Shown: positions 43,344 through 53,783 of the stretch, in pieces | How the letters are laid out: every line of letters begins with the position of its first letter | How positions within the stretch are numbered: position 1 is the first letter of the stretch | Assembly (NCBI RefSeq): GCF_000805455.1 | Contig: NZ_JSUS01000001.1 | Coordinates: forward strand, 248,001-312,000 | Source of the DNA: Acinetobacter sp. A47 | Lineage (GTDB): Bacteria; Pseudomonadota; Gammaproteobacteria; Pseudomonadales; Moraxellaceae | Direction: 5' to 3' | DNA length: 64,000 nt | Notes under the pieces: generated by a model | The model's input: the letters and a program-made list of their open reading frames with translations, nothing else | The model's database searches: none | What the model was told of the DNA's origin: nothing | Program-made: the position numbers and the translations under genes

Positions 43344-44356
43344 TGATGTCACCTTTGATGCGTGCACGATTCGGGCGTTTCCGGCAAAATAAACTCGGCT
43401 TTGGCTGTCTGATCCTGTTTCTGATCATTTTTGTGCTGTCCTTGCTGGCCGAGCTGATCGCCAACGATAAACCGTTGCTGGTCCGTTATGAGCAGTCCTT
43501 TTATTTTCCAGTGCTAAAGGATTATCCGGAAACCACCTTTGGTGGAGCATTTGAAACTGCGGCCGACTATCAGGACCCGGTTGTAAAACAGCTGATACAG
43601 GCGCATGGCTGGATGATTTCTCCACCTGTGGCTTTTTCCTATCAGACGCCTAATCTGTCGCTTGCGGTCCCTGTACCTTCTGCACCGAGTGCGCAGAACT
43701 GGCTGGGTACCGATGATCAGGGGCGTGATGTATTTGCCCGAATCCTGTATGGATTGCGGATATCTTTATTATTCGGATTTGTGCTTACATGTTGCTCAGC
43801 AGGAATAGGCATAATGGTCGGGGCTATACAGGGCTATTATGGAGGCTGGGTAGACCTGATCGGACAGAGAGTCCTGGAAGTATGGGGAGGATTACCCATG
43901 CTGTTTATCGTGATGATTCTGGTCAGTATGTTTAGTCCGAGTGTGTACTGGCTGTTTGTGATCATGTTGCTATTTGGCTGGACGGAACTGGTCGGGCTGG
44001 TACGGGCCGAATTTCTACGTGCCCGCAATCTGGATTATGTTCGGGCAGCACAGGCTCTGGGCGTGAGCCATCACAAGATTATCGTTAAGCATATATTACC
44101 CAATGCCATGAGCTCCAGCCTGTCACAGATTCCGTTTATGCTGACTGCAAATATTATTGCCTTGACTGCCCTGGATTTTCTGGGCTATGGCCTTCCAGCC
44201 GATGCAGCTTCACTTGGTGAGCTGCTATTGCAGGGCAAAAATAATCTGGATGCGCCGTGGCTGGTGTTGTCGGGGTTTTTTAGCCTGGCAATTGTTTTGT
44301 CTTTACTGATTTATATCGGGGAGGCGGCACGAGATGCTTTTGACCCAAGAAGCTAA
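43343..44356 (+). CDS. yejE: Oligopeptide ABC transporter permease YejE
   Basis: 337 residues. The N-terminal helix FGCLILFLIIFVLSLLAELI is followed by a periplasmic insert (NWLGTDDQGRDVFARILYGL) and a BPD permease domain with RAAQALGVSHHKIIVKHILP. It is the second permease of the Yej transporter. AGAGG precedes the start, and the last 23 bp overlap yejF. In-frame ATGs at 43343 and 43346 both fit. Confidence 0.93.
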   Translation: MMSPLMRARFGRFRQNKLGFGCLILFLIIFVLSLLAELIANDKPLLVRYEQSFYFPVLKDYPETTFGGAFETAADYQDPVVKQLIQAHGWMISPPVAFSYQTPNLSLAVPVPSAPSAQNWLGTDDQGRDVFARILYGLRISLLFGFVLTCCSAGIGIMVGAIQGYYGGWVDLIGQRVLEVWGGLPMLFIVMILVSMFSPSVYWLFVIMLLFGWTELVGLVRAEFLRARNLDYVRAAQALGVSHHKIIVKHILPNAMSSSLSQIPFMLTANIIALTALDFLGYGLPADAASLGELLLQGKNNLDAPWLVLSGFFSLAIVLSLLIYIGEAARDAFDPRS

Positions 44357-45923
44357 ACTATCTCGGTTTCAACCTCTGCTTAACGTACAGCAGCTCAGTA
44401 TTTGTAGCGGAGCTAAAACGCTGCTTGAACAGGTAAGTTTTGTGGTTTATCCGGCACAGACCGTTGCCATGGTCGGGGAGAGCGGTTCGGGTAAATCTAT
44501 TACTGTACTGGCACTGCTGGGTTTATTGCCTACGGCATTGAGCGTGTCCGGGGCTGTGCAATTTCAGGGTCAGGATTTACTAGGGCTCAGCCAGACACAA
44601 TTGCAGCACATACGTGGCAAAAAAATTGCCATGATTTTTCAGGAACCGATGACTGCATTGAACCCTTTGCATACCGTGGAAAAAATGATCAGGGAAAGCC
44701 TGCTTTTACAGGGACATGCAAAAGCGAGGGTAGCGCAACACACGCTCAACCTGTTACATGAGGTGGGCCTGACTGAAGCAGAACAGATTTTAAAATGCTA
44801 CCCCCATGAGCTGTCGGGCGGTCAACGTCAGCGTGTGATGATTGCCATGGCTCTGGCGTTAGAGCCAGATATTCTGATTGCTGACGAACCCACGACAGCT
44901 CTGGATGTCGTGTTACAGGCACAGGTGGTGAGTTTGCTCAAAAAAATACAGCAACAACGGCAGATGGCGATGATCTTAATCAGTCACGACCTGCATCTGG
45001 TGAAGCAATATGCAGATCATGTGGTCGTACTGAATCAGGGGCAGATCGAAGAGCAGGGAAGCAGTGCTGAAATTTTTACGCAACCTCAGAGTGCCTATAC
45101 ACAAAATTTATTAAATCATGATTTTGGGCAAGCTTTGACCTTACAAGCGACCAAGCCTGTACTTGAACTTAAACAGGTCACAGTAACATATCCATTAAAA
45201 CGGGGTTTATTGAATCGGGTACAGTCTTATCAGATTGCCGCTGAATCCATCAGCTGCCGGCTCATGCAAGGTGAGGCGCTGGGCATTGTCGGGGAAAGTG
45301 GTTCAGGCAAGTCCTCGATTGCCTTGGCGATTGCCCGCTTGATTGCCAGTCAGGGCGAAATCATTTTTCAGACTCAAGACCTGAACCGGCTGAATCAGAA
45401 ACAGCTTCGACCGGTTCGCAGTGAGTTGCAAATTGTTTTTCAGGACCCGTTCAGCAGTTTAAATCCACGGATGACCGTCGAGCAGAGTCTTGCCGAAGCA
45501 CTCGGATTACACACGATATCCCGGCAACAGCGGGCTGCAAGAATTACCGAAGTCTTGCTCAAGGTCGAGTTGGCTGCTGAGGATAAGCACAAATACCCGC
45601 ATCAGCTTTCAGGCGGACAACGGCAACGGGTAGCGCTGGCACGGGCGTTGGTGGTGCAACCAAAACTGATTATTCTGGATGAACCCACTTCGGCCCTGGA
45701 TCGGTCTACCCAGCTTGCCATCATTCAGTTATTACGGCGTTTACAACAGCAAGAGCAGATCAGTTATGTGTTCATTAGTCATGACTTGCAAGTCATAAAG
45801 GCCCTGTGTCAAAAAGTGTTGGTGATGCATCATGGAAAAGTTGTGGAATATCAGTCCACTGTCACTTTATTTGCTCAGCCCCAGACTGAATATACCCGTC
45901 AGCTCATTGCTGCCAGCGGGTAG
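44334..45923 (+). CDS. yejF: Oligopeptide ABC transporter ATP-binding protein YejF (fused tandem NBDs)
   Basis: 529 residues with two complete ATPase domains. NBD1: Walker A GESGSGKS at ~50, signature LSGGQRQRVMIAMAL, Walker B ILIADEPTTALD. NBD2: GESGSGKSS at ~320, LSGGQRQRVALARAL, LIILDEPTSALD. This fused form is typical for YejF. It energises peptide uptake through YejBE. Confidence 0.94.
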   Translation: MLLTQEAKLSRFQPLLNVQQLSICSGAKTLLEQVSFVVYPAQTVAMVGESGSGKSITVLALLGLLPTALSVSGAVQFQGQDLLGLSQTQLQHIRGKKIAMIFQEPMTALNPLHTVEKMIRESLLLQGHAKARVAQHTLNLLHEVGLTEAEQILKCYPHELSGGQRQRVMIAMALALEPDILIADEPTTALDVVLQAQVVSLLKKIQQQRQMAMILISHDLHLVKQYADHVVVLNQGQIEEQGSSAEIFTQPQSAYTQNLLNHDFGQALTLQATKPVLELKQVTVTYPLKRGLLNRVQSYQIAAESISCRLMQGEALGIVGESGSGKSSIALAIARLIASQGEIIFQTQDLNRLNQKQLRPVRSELQIVFQDPFSSLNPRMTVEQSLAEALGLHTISRQQRAARITEVLLKVELAAEDKHKYPHQLSGGQRQRVALARALVVQPKLIILDEPTSALDRSTQLAIIQLLRRLQQQEQISYVFISHDLQVIKALCQKVLVMHHGKVVEYQSTVTLFAQPQTEYTRQLIAASG

Positions 45924-45990
45924 CCGGGCAGCACTTCCTGATATTGTAAATAAACTGACATGTGGTATTGTCAATTTGTCGGAATAGCTA

Positions 45991-46018
45991 TTGACACCAA
46001 TATTAATCGGATTAAATT
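45991..46018 (+). promoter_or_regulatory. Candidate sigma70 promoter
   Basis: TTGACA at 45991-45996, a 16-bp spacer and TAAATT at 46013-46018, 35 bp before the oxidoreductase start codon. Confidence 0.5.
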
Positions 46019-46052
46019 AGAGTAAACGCTCTAATCGGGACAGAGGATGATC

Positions 46053-47297
46053 ATGAGTCAGATTGCAGACAGTATCCAGATACGCAATACCACATTTAAG
46101 AATCGCATTATCAAAGGGGCAATGAGTGAAGCGCTTGCCAATGATGCAGGGCAGCCGAATGATGTGCTGATTGGCTTATATGAAGCCTGGGCAAAAGGCG
46201 GTCTGGGATGTGCCGTTACCGGCAATGTCATGGTCAATATTGAAGCCAAGAATGAACCGGGTGTAGTTGCAATCGAAACTGAACGTGATCTGGAAAAGTT
46301 AAAACAATGGGCCGCTGTCGGCAAAAAATATGGCATGGTGCAGTTGATCCAGTTATCACATCCGGGACGCCAATGCCCAAAAGGTTTAAATAAGGAAACA
46401 GTCGCTCCTTCAGCAGTCCCTTTTAGTCCGGTACTGGCAACCATGTTTGGTACTCCGCGTGAACTGACGCATGAAGAAATTCTGGATATTGTCCAGCGTT
46501 TTGCGACCGCCGCTGCGGTCTGTGAAAAGGCAGGTTTTGAAGGGGTGCAGTTTCATGGAGCACACGGTTATCTGATCAGCCAGTTTTTATCGCCTTTGAC
46601 CAATAAGCGTACTGACCAGTGGGGCGGTTCAATCGAGAACCGGATGCGTTTCTTGCTGGAAATCTATCGGGCCGTGCGTGCGGCAACCTCTGAAGATTTC
46701 ATCATTTCGGTTAAATTGAATTCGGCTGATTTCCAGCGTGGGGGAATTACCGAAGAAGATGTGATTACTGTATTTAAAGCCATTGATGCAGCCGGTGTTG
46801 ATATTATTGAAATTTCGGGCGGAACTTATGAGGCACCTGCGATGGCAGGTGTGAAAGCTGAAAAAAGGAAGGCCAGCACCATCGCCCGTGAAGCATACTT
46901 TTTAGAGTTTGCCGAAAAGATCCGTGAGCATGTGTCATGCAAACTGATGGTGACTGGTGGCTTTCGTACCGTTGCCGGAATGAATGCAGCATTGGCAAGT
47001 GGGGCATGTGATTTTATCGGGATTGCAAGGCCTTTGGCTGTTGAACCGGATTTGCCGGCGCGTTTAATTGCAGGTCATGATGTACGTTATGCCGTCAAAC
47101 CGATTAAAACCGGCATTCCCTTTGTCGATAAAATGGCAATCATGGAAATTATCTGGTATGCAGCACAATTCAAGGCCATTGGCCTGGGCAAAAAGCCAAA
47201 CCCGAAACTGTCTCCTTTATTGGTATTCCTGAATTATGCCAAAGGCAATATCAAGGCTGTAGTCAAAGGCCGGGTCAATTCACGGAAGTCTGCATAA
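46053..47297 (+). CDS. NADH:flavin oxidoreductase, old yellow enzyme family
   Basis: 414 residues from ATG 46053; AGAGG lies 6 bp upstream, which excludes in-frame ATG 46047. It is an FMN-binding TIM barrel: LIQLSHPGRQ, EGVQFHGAHGYLISQFLSPL (His-x-x-His-type substrate site), TDQWGGSIENRMRF and MVTGGFRT. There is no C-terminal 4Fe-4S/FAD extension, so it is a single-domain OYE-like reductase. The substrate is not predictable. It is a monocistronic unit followed by a strong terminator. Confidence 0.9.
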   Translation: MSQIADSIQIRNTTFKNRIIKGAMSEALANDAGQPNDVLIGLYEAWAKGGLGCAVTGNVMVNIEAKNEPGVVAIETERDLEKLKQWAAVGKKYGMVQLIQLSHPGRQCPKGLNKETVAPSAVPFSPVLATMFGTPRELTHEEILDIVQRFATAAAVCEKAGFEGVQFHGAHGYLISQFLSPLTNKRTDQWGGSIENRMRFLLEIYRAVRAATSEDFIISVKLNSADFQRGGITEEDVITVFKAIDAAGVDIIEISGGTYEAPAMAGVKAEKRKASTIAREAYFLEFAEKIREHVSCKLMVTGGFRTVAGMNAALASGACDFIGIARPLAVEPDLPARLIAGHDVRYAVKPIKTGIPFVDKMAIMEIIWYAAQFKAIGLGKKPNPKLSPLLVFLNYAKGNIKAVVKGRVNSRKSA

Positions 47298-47304
47298 TGA
47301 TTTT

Positions 47305-47330
47305 AGGGCTCTGCGGAGCCCTTTTTATTT
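47305..47330 (+). terminator. Intrinsic terminator
   Basis: AGGGCTC-TGCG-GAGCCCT followed by TTTTTATTTT, directly after the oxidoreductase gene. Confidence 0.9.
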
Positions 47331-47417
47331 TAATTATGGTTTAAACACTGCTGGATTAAGTTCTTTTGTTCGCTTGATTTTTTCATTTAGAATATTTCCT
47401 GTATGAGGGGGATATTT

Positions 47418-47963
47418 ATGATTTGGATCATTATTTTAATTATTGTCTTTACAATTATAATTTTGGTTTTAGGCAATACAAATAAAGCAAAAAAAGCAAG
47501 TATGCGTAGTCCGATTAAGGGTAAACGTGTGCTAACCATGAATGAACAACCAACCTTTCTAAGGTTAAGGGAAGCCTTGCCAGAACATATTATTTTGGCT
47601 CAGGTTGCATTTAGTGCATTCATGACAGCTCAGGGTTATGCGACTCGAAATTTGTTTAACCGGAAGGTTGCTGATTTTGTGGTGTTAGATAAGCAGTTTA
47701 ATATTGTGGCTGTTGTTGAGCTTGATGATTCATCCCATCGGGGAAAAGAAGATAAGGATGCGCATAGAGACAGTTTAATTGTTGAGGCTGGGCATCGGAT
47801 CATCCGTTATGCAAGAACACCTGATATAGAGCAGATTAAGCAAGATTTTGGGATAAGTGTTGTGGAGGCTACCACAATTGAAACTGAAAATCCGGAGAAA
47901 ACGGCATTTGTTGCCGAAGCCTTTGTTTTTGAAACCGAAACAAAACAACAAAAAGGCTGGTAA
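47418..47963 (+). CDS. DUF2726 protein with N-terminal membrane helix
   Basis: 181 residues from ATG 47418 (AGGGGG upstream). Residues 1-19 are a membrane anchor (MIWIIILIIVFTIIILVLG). The rest fits DUF2726, a restriction-endonuclease-like fold: TRNLFNRKVADFVVLDKQFN, VAVVELDDSSHRGKEDKDAH RDS with the catalytic-type D...E-x-D pattern. Substrate and role unknown; it may be a membrane-tethered nuclease. Confidence 0.8.
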   Translation: MIWIIILIIVFTIIILVLGNTNKAKKASMRSPIKGKRVLTMNEQPTFLRLREALPEHIILAQVAFSAFMTAQGYATRNLFNRKVADFVVLDKQFNIVAVVELDDSSHRGKEDKDAHRDSLIVEAGHRIIRYARTPDIEQIKQDFGISVVEATTIETENPEKTAFVAEAFVFETETKQQKGW

Positions 47964-47991
47964 TTGTTATAGGCTAGATTTTGATTAAATA

Positions 47992-48028
47992 AAAAAAGCC
48001 ACTGTCTGAATGATGCAGTGGCTTTTTT
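47992..48028. terminator. Bidirectional terminator between DUF2726 and tRNA-Glu
   Basis: AAAAAAGCCACTG pairs perfectly with CAGTGGCTTTTTT; T-runs on both strands. Confidence 0.9.
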
Positions 48029-48033
48029 GAATT

Positions 48034-48109
48034 TGGCGTCCCTACGGGGATTCGAACCCCGGTTACCGCCGTGAAAGGGCGATGTCCTAGGCCTCTAGAC
48101 GATAGGGAC
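48034..48109 (-). tRNA. tRNA-Glu (TTC)
   Basis: 76 nt on the minus strand including an encoded CCA. The acceptor stem GTCCCTA pairs with TAGGGAC; the anticodon loop CTTTCAC sits on a GCC/GGC stem; the T-arm GGGGTTCGAATCCCC is canonical. It is transcribed in the same direction as rnt/pyrC. Confidence 0.96.
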
Positions 48110-48128
48110 TTCTTGAGGTGGGTGTATA

Positions 48129-48794
48129 TTAGGGCTCTGTCACCAAAGTGTCAAGAAGGTGAGGAGACAGTTTGTTCAAAATATAGCAAAACAGTTCTGC
48201 TGTCTTCTGGGTATCGTATAACGCAGAGTGCGCTTCTTTACCATCAAACTCGATTCCAGCCTGAATACAGGCACGTGCCAATACGGTTTGTCCAAACATC
48301 ACCGCACTCAACGTAACAGTATCGAATACCGAAAAGCTATGGAACGGGTTCTGGTTTTTGGTACCAGAGCGTGCAATGGCTGCTTGCAGGAAACCTAGAT
48401 CAAAGTGTGCATTATGTCCCACCAAGACCGCATGGGTACATTGCTGGGCCTTGCGAACTTCATTTAAAGATTTGAAAATACGGCGTAAAGCAGTACGTTC
48501 ATCTTCAGCCATAGCGATACGCATTGGATTGAATGGATCAATCCCGATAAAATCCAGAGAGCGGCGATCCAGATTGGCTCCTTCAAACGGATTGATATGG
48601 GCCTGAAATGCCGGCCCCGGCACGAATTGGCCATGCTCATCATAGACAATTGGAATGCAGGCAATTTCAAGCAAGGCATCGGTTTGTGAATTAAAACCCG
48701 CGGTTTCAACATCAACCACAACAGGTAAAAATCCACGAAAACGCTGGCCAATCACAGGAGCTTTGTTTTCTTCTTGTGTCACACTTTTCTCCAT
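48129..48794 (-). CDS. rnt: Ribonuclease T
   Basis: 221 residues. The DEDDh exonuclease motifs are [31 protein letters not shown] and [14 protein letters not shown]. RNase T trims tRNA 3' ends and 23S/5S rRNA. Its start overlaps the pyrC end by 16 bp, so it is translated from the pyrC mRNA. The tRNA-Glu gene follows 20 bp later on the same strand. Confidence 0.95.
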   Translation of the reverse strand: MEKSVTQEENKAPVIGQRFRGFLPVVVDVETAGFNSQTDALLEIACIPIVYDEHGQFVPGPAFQAHINPFEGANLDRRSLDFIGIDPFNPMRIAMAEDERTALRRIFKSLNEVRKAQQCTHAVLVGHNAHFDLGFLQAAIARSGTKNQNPFHSFSVFDTVTLSAVMFGQTVLARACIQAGIEFDGKEAHSALYDTQKTAELFCYILNKLSPHLLDTLVTEP

Positions 48795-49813
48795 TGCAGG
48801 GTCTTGCCAGCATGAAGTGGAATGATTTTTTGATCTTCAAGATAATCAAAAGAGTCGGCAACGGTATGCTCTTCCTTGATCAACGTGATGGTTGACGTAT
48901 TACGCGGTAAACCATAGAAGTCAGCACCAAACATACTCGCAAAGCCTTCCAGACGGTCAAGTTTGCCTACCTGGTCAAATGCCTGTGCATAAAGCTCGAT
49001 AGCATTTGGTGCACTATAGCAGCCTGCACATCCACAAGCATTTTCTTTGGCATTTTGCGCATGTGGGGCGCTATCTGTACCAAGGAAGAATTTTGGGTTA
49101 CCGCTGGTGGCGACTTCCAGCAATGTCGTCTGATGGGTTTGACGTTTCAAGATCGGTAAGCAGTAGAAATGAGGCTTGACGCCGCCAACCAGCATGTCAT
49201 TACGGTTAAACAGTAAATGTTGAGGGGTAATGGTCGCTGCAACGTTACGGTCTTGCTCAAGCACAAAATTGGCCGCATCACTTGTTGTAATATGTTCTAA
49301 CACGACTTTTAATTGAGGGAACTGGCGGAGTAACGGTGCAAGTACTTCGTCCAGGAACCTTTTTTCACGATCAAAAATATCCACATGATTGTGGGTGACT
49401 TCACCGTGTAGCAATAAAGGTACCTGATATTCCTCAAGCTTTTCAATAACGCCATATACCTTGCGGATATCGCTTACGCCATTGTCCGAATTGGTCGTTG
49501 CACCGGCGGGGTAGAGTTTAATGGCATTGACCGACTCGGATTCCTTGATTTTACGGACTTCATCTGGCGAGGTATGGTCAGTAAAATAAAGTACCATGCG
49601 CGGGTCAAAGTTAAGGCCTTCAGGAACATGGGCAAGAATACGCTCACGGTACGCTAAAGCTTCTTCAACCGTTTTAACCGGTGGAACCAGATTCGGCATA
49701 CAAATTGCGCGTGCAAACTGCTTGGCCAGATCAGGAACAGTACGTTTTAAAGCTAAACCATCACGCAGGTGTGCGTGCCAATCATCGGGTTGTAAAAGTG
49801 TAAGAGTATTCAA
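48779..49813 (-). CDS. pyrC: Dihydroorotase (class II)
   Basis: 344 residues, typical for the E. coli-like class. The metal motif [10 protein letters not shown] lies at ~11, a lysine region [16 protein letters not shown] at ~98, and [14 protein letters not shown] at ~245. It cyclises carbamoyl-aspartate to dihydroorotate in pyrimidine synthesis. Upstream of rnt in an operon, as in pseudomonads. Confidence 0.96.
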   Translation of the reverse strand: MNTLTLLQPDDWHAHLRDGLALKRTVPDLAKQFARAICMPNLVPPVKTVEEALAYRERILAHVPEGLNFDPRMVLYFTDHTSPDEVRKIKESESVNAIKLYPAGATTNSDNGVSDIRKVYGVIEKLEEYQVPLLLHGEVTHNHVDIFDREKRFLDEVLAPLLRQFPQLKVVLEHITTSDAANFVLEQDRNVAATITPQHLLFNRNDMLVGGVKPHFYCLPILKRQTHQTTLLEVATSGNPKFFLGTDSAPHAQNAKENACGCAGCYSAPNAIELYAQAFDQVGKLDRLEGFASMFGADFYGLPRNTSTITLIKEEHTVADSFDYLEDQKIIPLHAGKTLQWRKV

Positions 49814-49975
49814 GGTCTACTTCAAACTTAAAAATAATACAAATAATAATGCATAAAGTGTGAAAATGGTAACTAGAATTACGGATAAGTGGTTAAGCAA
49901 AGCGCATGACAAAATGAGAAATTGTGTTATTTTTATGCGGCACAAGAATAGTGCATTGTAAAAAGAGTAGTCGGG

Positions 49976-51253
49976 ATGGATAACCAGTATGATCTTGATC
50001 AATTACGGCGGTCGAAAGAAGATCTAGAGCAACTTGTTGCCCAGCATGTCCAGTCCAAAAATGCCCATCAGATGTTACCCCGGCAACTCGAAAATGAATT
50101 CTGGCGGTTTAACATTGACCGGACACGAAGTAATGCCATCCAGTTTTTTGGACAGGGGGTGATTACCTATACTATTTTTGTGCTGTTGATCTTACCCTCC
50201 AACTTTATTGTCATTCGCAACAGCGACAATTTCGTGCTGGACTTTGTTTACAGTATTCTCAGCCTGATTGTGGTGGGCATGGCACTTTTCCTGTTTTGGG
50301 CCGTTTCCCGTTTTAAACAGGCTGGTTCCATCTTTTATCCTGCCGTCTGCAGTATTGTTTTTTTAACGATCGTATTGAGCTCATTATTAATGATGAGTGT
50401 CTCTAACCTGGTCTTGCAGAATCAGGCCATGGTGCTGGTTGCTTTCCTGTATATGCTGGGTTTTATCCTGAGTGGCATTCGGCCTGTCCATATGTTGTGG
50501 ATTGGTGCTTTTGCGGCGGCGACCATTCTGCTGTTTTTATATATATTGAATATTCCCGGCGATGTGTTAATGATTGGCAGAACGCTGATCGGAAGCCTGC
50601 TTCTGGGGTTCTCAATTAGTGTCATGCTGACCTCCAAAGAACGAAAAATATTTATCAAGTCAAAGATTTCAGAAATTGATGAGCAGATTTTAAGAATTCA
50701 GGCTTCCGAATTGCTGCATTTAAGCCAGCATGATGAGCTGACCAATGTATCCAATCGGCGTACCTTTGAAGAAATGTTCAGTCATTATTATGAGCAGGCC
50801 TGTAAAGACAGGAAGGCCTTATCGGTACTGTTTATCGATATCGATTATTTTAAAAACTATAATGATTTTTATGGTCACCAGATGGGAGATCAGGTCATTT
50901 CCGAAATTGCAAAAACCATAAAGAGTGCGATCCGGCATATGGATTTTGTGGCGCGCTATGGTGGCGAAGAGTTTGTGGTATTACTGCCTGAAACACCGGC
51001 TCAGGGAGCTTATGCGGTTGCAACCAATATATATCGGGCCATTGACCGTTTAATGATTCCACACCAGAAGTCGCTGGTTTCACGCTATGTCACCATCAGT
51101 CTGGGTATTACGGTGTTTAATGGCAATCCGGCGATTCGTCAGGAAAAGCTGATTCATACTGCCGATAAAGCCTTATACCGTGCCAAGCAGCTTGGCCGTA
51201 ACCAGATCTACTATCAGCCATTGACCAGTGAAGAAACAATGTCTGGAGAATAA
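49976..51253 (+). CDS. Membrane-bound diguanylate cyclase
   Basis: 425 residues. A short cytoplasmic N-terminus is followed by about six membrane helices (residues ~55-220) of an uncharacterised sensor type. A GGDEF domain then follows: LTNVSNRRTFEEMF, FIDIDYFKNYND and the active site RYGGEEFVVLLPE at ~325. An RxxD inhibitory site (RHMD) lies five residues before GGEEF, so product inhibition is expected. It makes c-di-GMP; no EAL domain. The gene stands alone and is divergent from pyrC. Confidence 0.92.
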   Translation: MDNQYDLDQLRRSKEDLEQLVAQHVQSKNAHQMLPRQLENEFWRFNIDRTRSNAIQFFGQGVITYTIFVLLILPSNFIVIRNSDNFVLDFVYSILSLIVVGMALFLFWAVSRFKQAGSIFYPAVCSIVFLTIVLSSLLMMSVSNLVLQNQAMVLVAFLYMLGFILSGIRPVHMLWIGAFAAATILLFLYILNIPGDVLMIGRTLIGSLLLGFSISVMLTSKERKIFIKSKISEIDEQILRIQASELLHLSQHDELTNVSNRRTFEEMFSHYYEQACKDRKALSVLFIDIDYFKNYNDFYGHQMGDQVISEIAKTIKSAIRHMDFVARYGGEEFVVLLPETPAQGAYAVATNIYRAIDRLMIPHQKSLVSRYVTISLGITVFNGNPAIRQEKLIHTADKALYRAKQLGRNQIYYQPLTSEETMSGE

Positions 51254-51255
51254 AA

Positions 51256-51284
51256 AAACCGGATATCAAACTGATATCCGGTTT
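51256..51284 (-). terminator. Terminator between the GGDEF and L,D-transpeptidase genes
   Basis: A 13-bp perfect stem AAACCGGATATCA / TGATATCCGGTTT. The T-run is on the minus-strand side, so it mainly ends the transpeptidase transcript, although it may serve both. Confidence 0.8.
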
Positions 51285-51308
51285 GGCTGGATGGGTCAAT
51301 CCTGAAGA

Positions 51309-52508
51309 TTATTCAAGGAATTTGACCGTCACGCCTGAACGGACTTTACCGCCCAGATCATTGGCATCCCAGTTGGTCAGACGGATACAGCCATGCGATG
51401 CAGTCTTGGAAATTAAAGACGGGTTTGGTGTACCGTGAATACCAAATGATTTTTTGCTCAAACCGATCCAGATATTACCCACTGGGGCATTCGGGCCTGG
51501 TGGTAAAGTAAGTGGCTTCAGGTTTTTGCCTTGTACAAAGTTTGATGGCGAATAGCTGTAGTACGGGTTGCGGGCAACACCGACGACTTTATATGTACCT
51601 GTTGGTGAAGGGGTGTCCGAACTACCGATGGTTGCCGGGAATGATGCAATCATCTGGTTACGGCTGTTAAACAAATACAGCTGACGTGCACCTTTATGTG
51701 CCACAATCAGGTGGATGTCTTCAGGTAAATCATTGCGGACATTGGCAACAATAATTTTTTCACCCGGCTTTTTAAAGGTAGCAGTCGGATTAAGCTTTTT
51801 CAGGAAAGCTTCGTCCATATGGAACTTTTCACCCAGCATTTCTGTGACACGGGTGTAATACAAGCCTTTCATTTTTGCTTGCAGGGCGTAGTCTGACGGA
51901 ATTGAATCGGCATACGGCCCTTTAAAGTCAGCATCCGTCGTGGTGTATTCGACATAGGCTGGTTTGGTCTGTTTGGCAACCAGCGCATCCCAGGTTTCTT
52001 TGTTGAGCTGGCCTGTTGGAGTAATACCATTCATCTGCTGGAATGATGCAATGGCTTTGAGGGTATTTTTACCATTTGAACCGTCAATTGCCCCAGGAGA
52101 AGCATGTGAATTGTTCAGCATCACATGGGCACGCGCGTAGGCAGGAAGCTGTCCTTTTGGCAAATCTGCAGGCCATTCAGCATTATTCATGCTGTCCAGT
52201 GTCCATGAAATTTTAGCTGCTGGGGCTGCTGTTTTGCTTGAATCCGGGGTGTTTTCTAGTTTTTGCGATACAGCAGAAGCAGCACCGGTATCAACCTGAG
52301 GTTCAGATGCAGCCTGGGCAGCCACGCCAGATGCGGGTTGTGCCGCAACAGCTGATGCAGGGCGCTCAATCGCCAGAGGATCAATTGGATCTTGTACTGA
52401 GCCTGCGATTTTTTTTGGATTTAATGGTTGCTCAGTTGTTGGAGCAGCAAAAGCAACATTAGCAAGAATACAACTTAAACTCATAGCGAGTAATGAGCGA
52501 ACAAACAT
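51309..52508 (-). CDS. L,D-transpeptidase (YkuD domain) with peptidoglycan-binding domain
   Basis: 399 residues from ATG 52508. The signal peptide ends ANVAFA-AP. An Ala/Pro-rich low-complexity region (~25-95) precedes a peptidoglycan-binding domain (AIDGSNGKNTLKAIASFQQM). A YkuD domain follows with HGTPNPSLISKTASHGCIRL, where Cys is the nucleophile. Such enzymes form 3-3 crosslinks or attach proteins in the periplasm. Length and layout resemble the LdtJ-type enzymes of Acinetobacter. Confidence 0.9.
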   Translation of the reverse strand: MFVRSLLAMSLSCILANVAFAAPTTEQPLNPKKIAGSVQDPIDPLAIERPASAVAAQPASGVAAQAASEPQVDTGAASAVSQKLENTPDSSKTAAPAAKISWTLDSMNNAEWPADLPKGQLPAYARAHVMLNNSHASPGAIDGSNGKNTLKAIASFQQMNGITPTGQLNKETWDALVAKQTKPAYVEYTTTDADFKGPYADSIPSDYALQAKMKGLYYTRVTEMLGEKFHMDEAFLKKLNPTATFKKPGEKIIVANVRNDLPEDIHLIVAHKGARQLYLFNSRNQMIASFPATIGSSDTPSPTGTYKVVGVARNPYYSYSPSNFVQGKNLKPLTLPPGPNAPVGNIWIGLSKKSFGIHGTPNPSLISKTASHGCIRLTNWDANDLGGKVRSGVTVKFLE

Positions 52509-52707
52509 GTAATTCAACCTTATGAATTATTCATATTGAGATATAAGATATTGCAAGTATTACAGAAAATGAGCCTGCTTGCAGTAGCAGTTTTGTGTCA
52601 AAGCGAAAATTTATTTTAAGTCAGGAAGTTTGTATGGATTTCAAATTATAAATTCCAGCCTAACTTTGTTATCATGCGCGTTATATGAAAAGATTTAGAG
52701 ATGGTTA

Positions 52708-53781
52708 ATGACAACGTTGAAAAATGATCGTTTTTTACGAGCTTTGTTACGTGAACCTGTAGACACTACACCGGTATGGATGATGCGTCAGGCAGGGCGT
52801 TATTTACCAGAATATCGGGAAACACGCGCTCAGGCTGGTGATTTCCTTTCTTTGTGCAAGAATACCGAATTTGCCTGTGAAGTAACTTTACAGCCCTTGC
52901 GTCGTTATGAACTCGATGCGGCAATTCTGTTTTCAGATATCTTAACGGTTCCCGATGCTCTGGGGTTAGGACTGTACTTTGAAACCGGTGAAGGTCCGAA
53001 GTTCCATAAAACGGTACGTACCGAACAGGACGTTGCCAATCTGCTTAAACTCAATGCCAAGTCCGATCTGGCCTATGTCATGAATGCAGTTTCGACCATT
53101 CGTTCTGCTTTGGGCGGTCAGGTGCCATTAATCGGTTTTTCGGGCAGTCCCTGGACACTGGCTACCTATATGATTGAAGGTGGTTCAAGTAAAGAGTTCC
53201 GTTTTACCAAGCAGATGATGTATGCGCAGCCAGAAGTTTTGCATGCTTTACTGAATCATCTTGCAGATTCAGTGATTGATTACCTCAATGCCCAGATTGA
53301 TGCAGGTGCTCAGGCGATCCAGATTTTTGACAGTTGGGGCGGTGCACTGGCGCATAGAGAATATGTTGAGTTTTCCCTGAACTATATGACCAAAATCATT
53401 GCTGGGCTGCAACGGGAAAAAGACGGCCGCCGTATTCCGGTGATTGTGTTTACCAAAGGTGGCGGGCAGTGGCTGGAAAATATGCTGACTACAGGTGCAG
53501 ATGCATTCGGTCTGGACTGGACCACACCGCTATATACCGCACGTGAAGTCATGGCAGGTCGGGCGGCCTTGCAAGGTAATCTGGACCCGGCGGTACTTTA
53601 TGGTTCAGCCGCTTCAATTGAGAAATCGGTCAAAGCCATGCTGGATGATGCTTATGCCAATGGTGAAAAAACTGGTTATATTGCCAACCTGGGGCATGGG
53701 ATTACCCAGTGGGTTGATCCGGCACAGCCGAAGATTTTTGTGGACACCGTACATGAATACAGCGCGAAATATTTAGGCTGA
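52708..53781 (+). CDS. hemE: Uroporphyrinogen decarboxylase
   Basis: 357 residues. The N-terminal signature [20 protein letters not shown], the second signature [19 protein letters not shown] and [11 protein letters not shown] are all present. It decarboxylates uroporphyrinogen III to coproporphyrinogen III in haem synthesis. Preceded by ~190 bp of promoter-like DNA; the DUF817 gene follows immediately. Confidence 0.96.
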   Translation: MTTLKNDRFLRALLREPVDTTPVWMMRQAGRYLPEYRETRAQAGDFLSLCKNTEFACEVTLQPLRRYELDAAILFSDILTVPDALGLGLYFETGEGPKFHKTVRTEQDVANLLKLNAKSDLAYVMNAVSTIRSALGGQVPLIGFSGSPWTLATYMIEGGSSKEFRFTKQMMYAQPEVLHALLNHLADSVIDYLNAQIDAGAQAIQIFDSWGGALAHREYVEFSLNYMTKIIAGLQREKDGRRIPVIVFTKGGGQWLENMLTTGADAFGLDWTTPLYTAREVMAGRAALQGNLDPAVLYGSAASIEKSVKAMLDDAYANGEKTGYIANLGHGITQWVDPAQPKIFVDTVHEYSAKYLG

Positions 53782-53783
53782 TA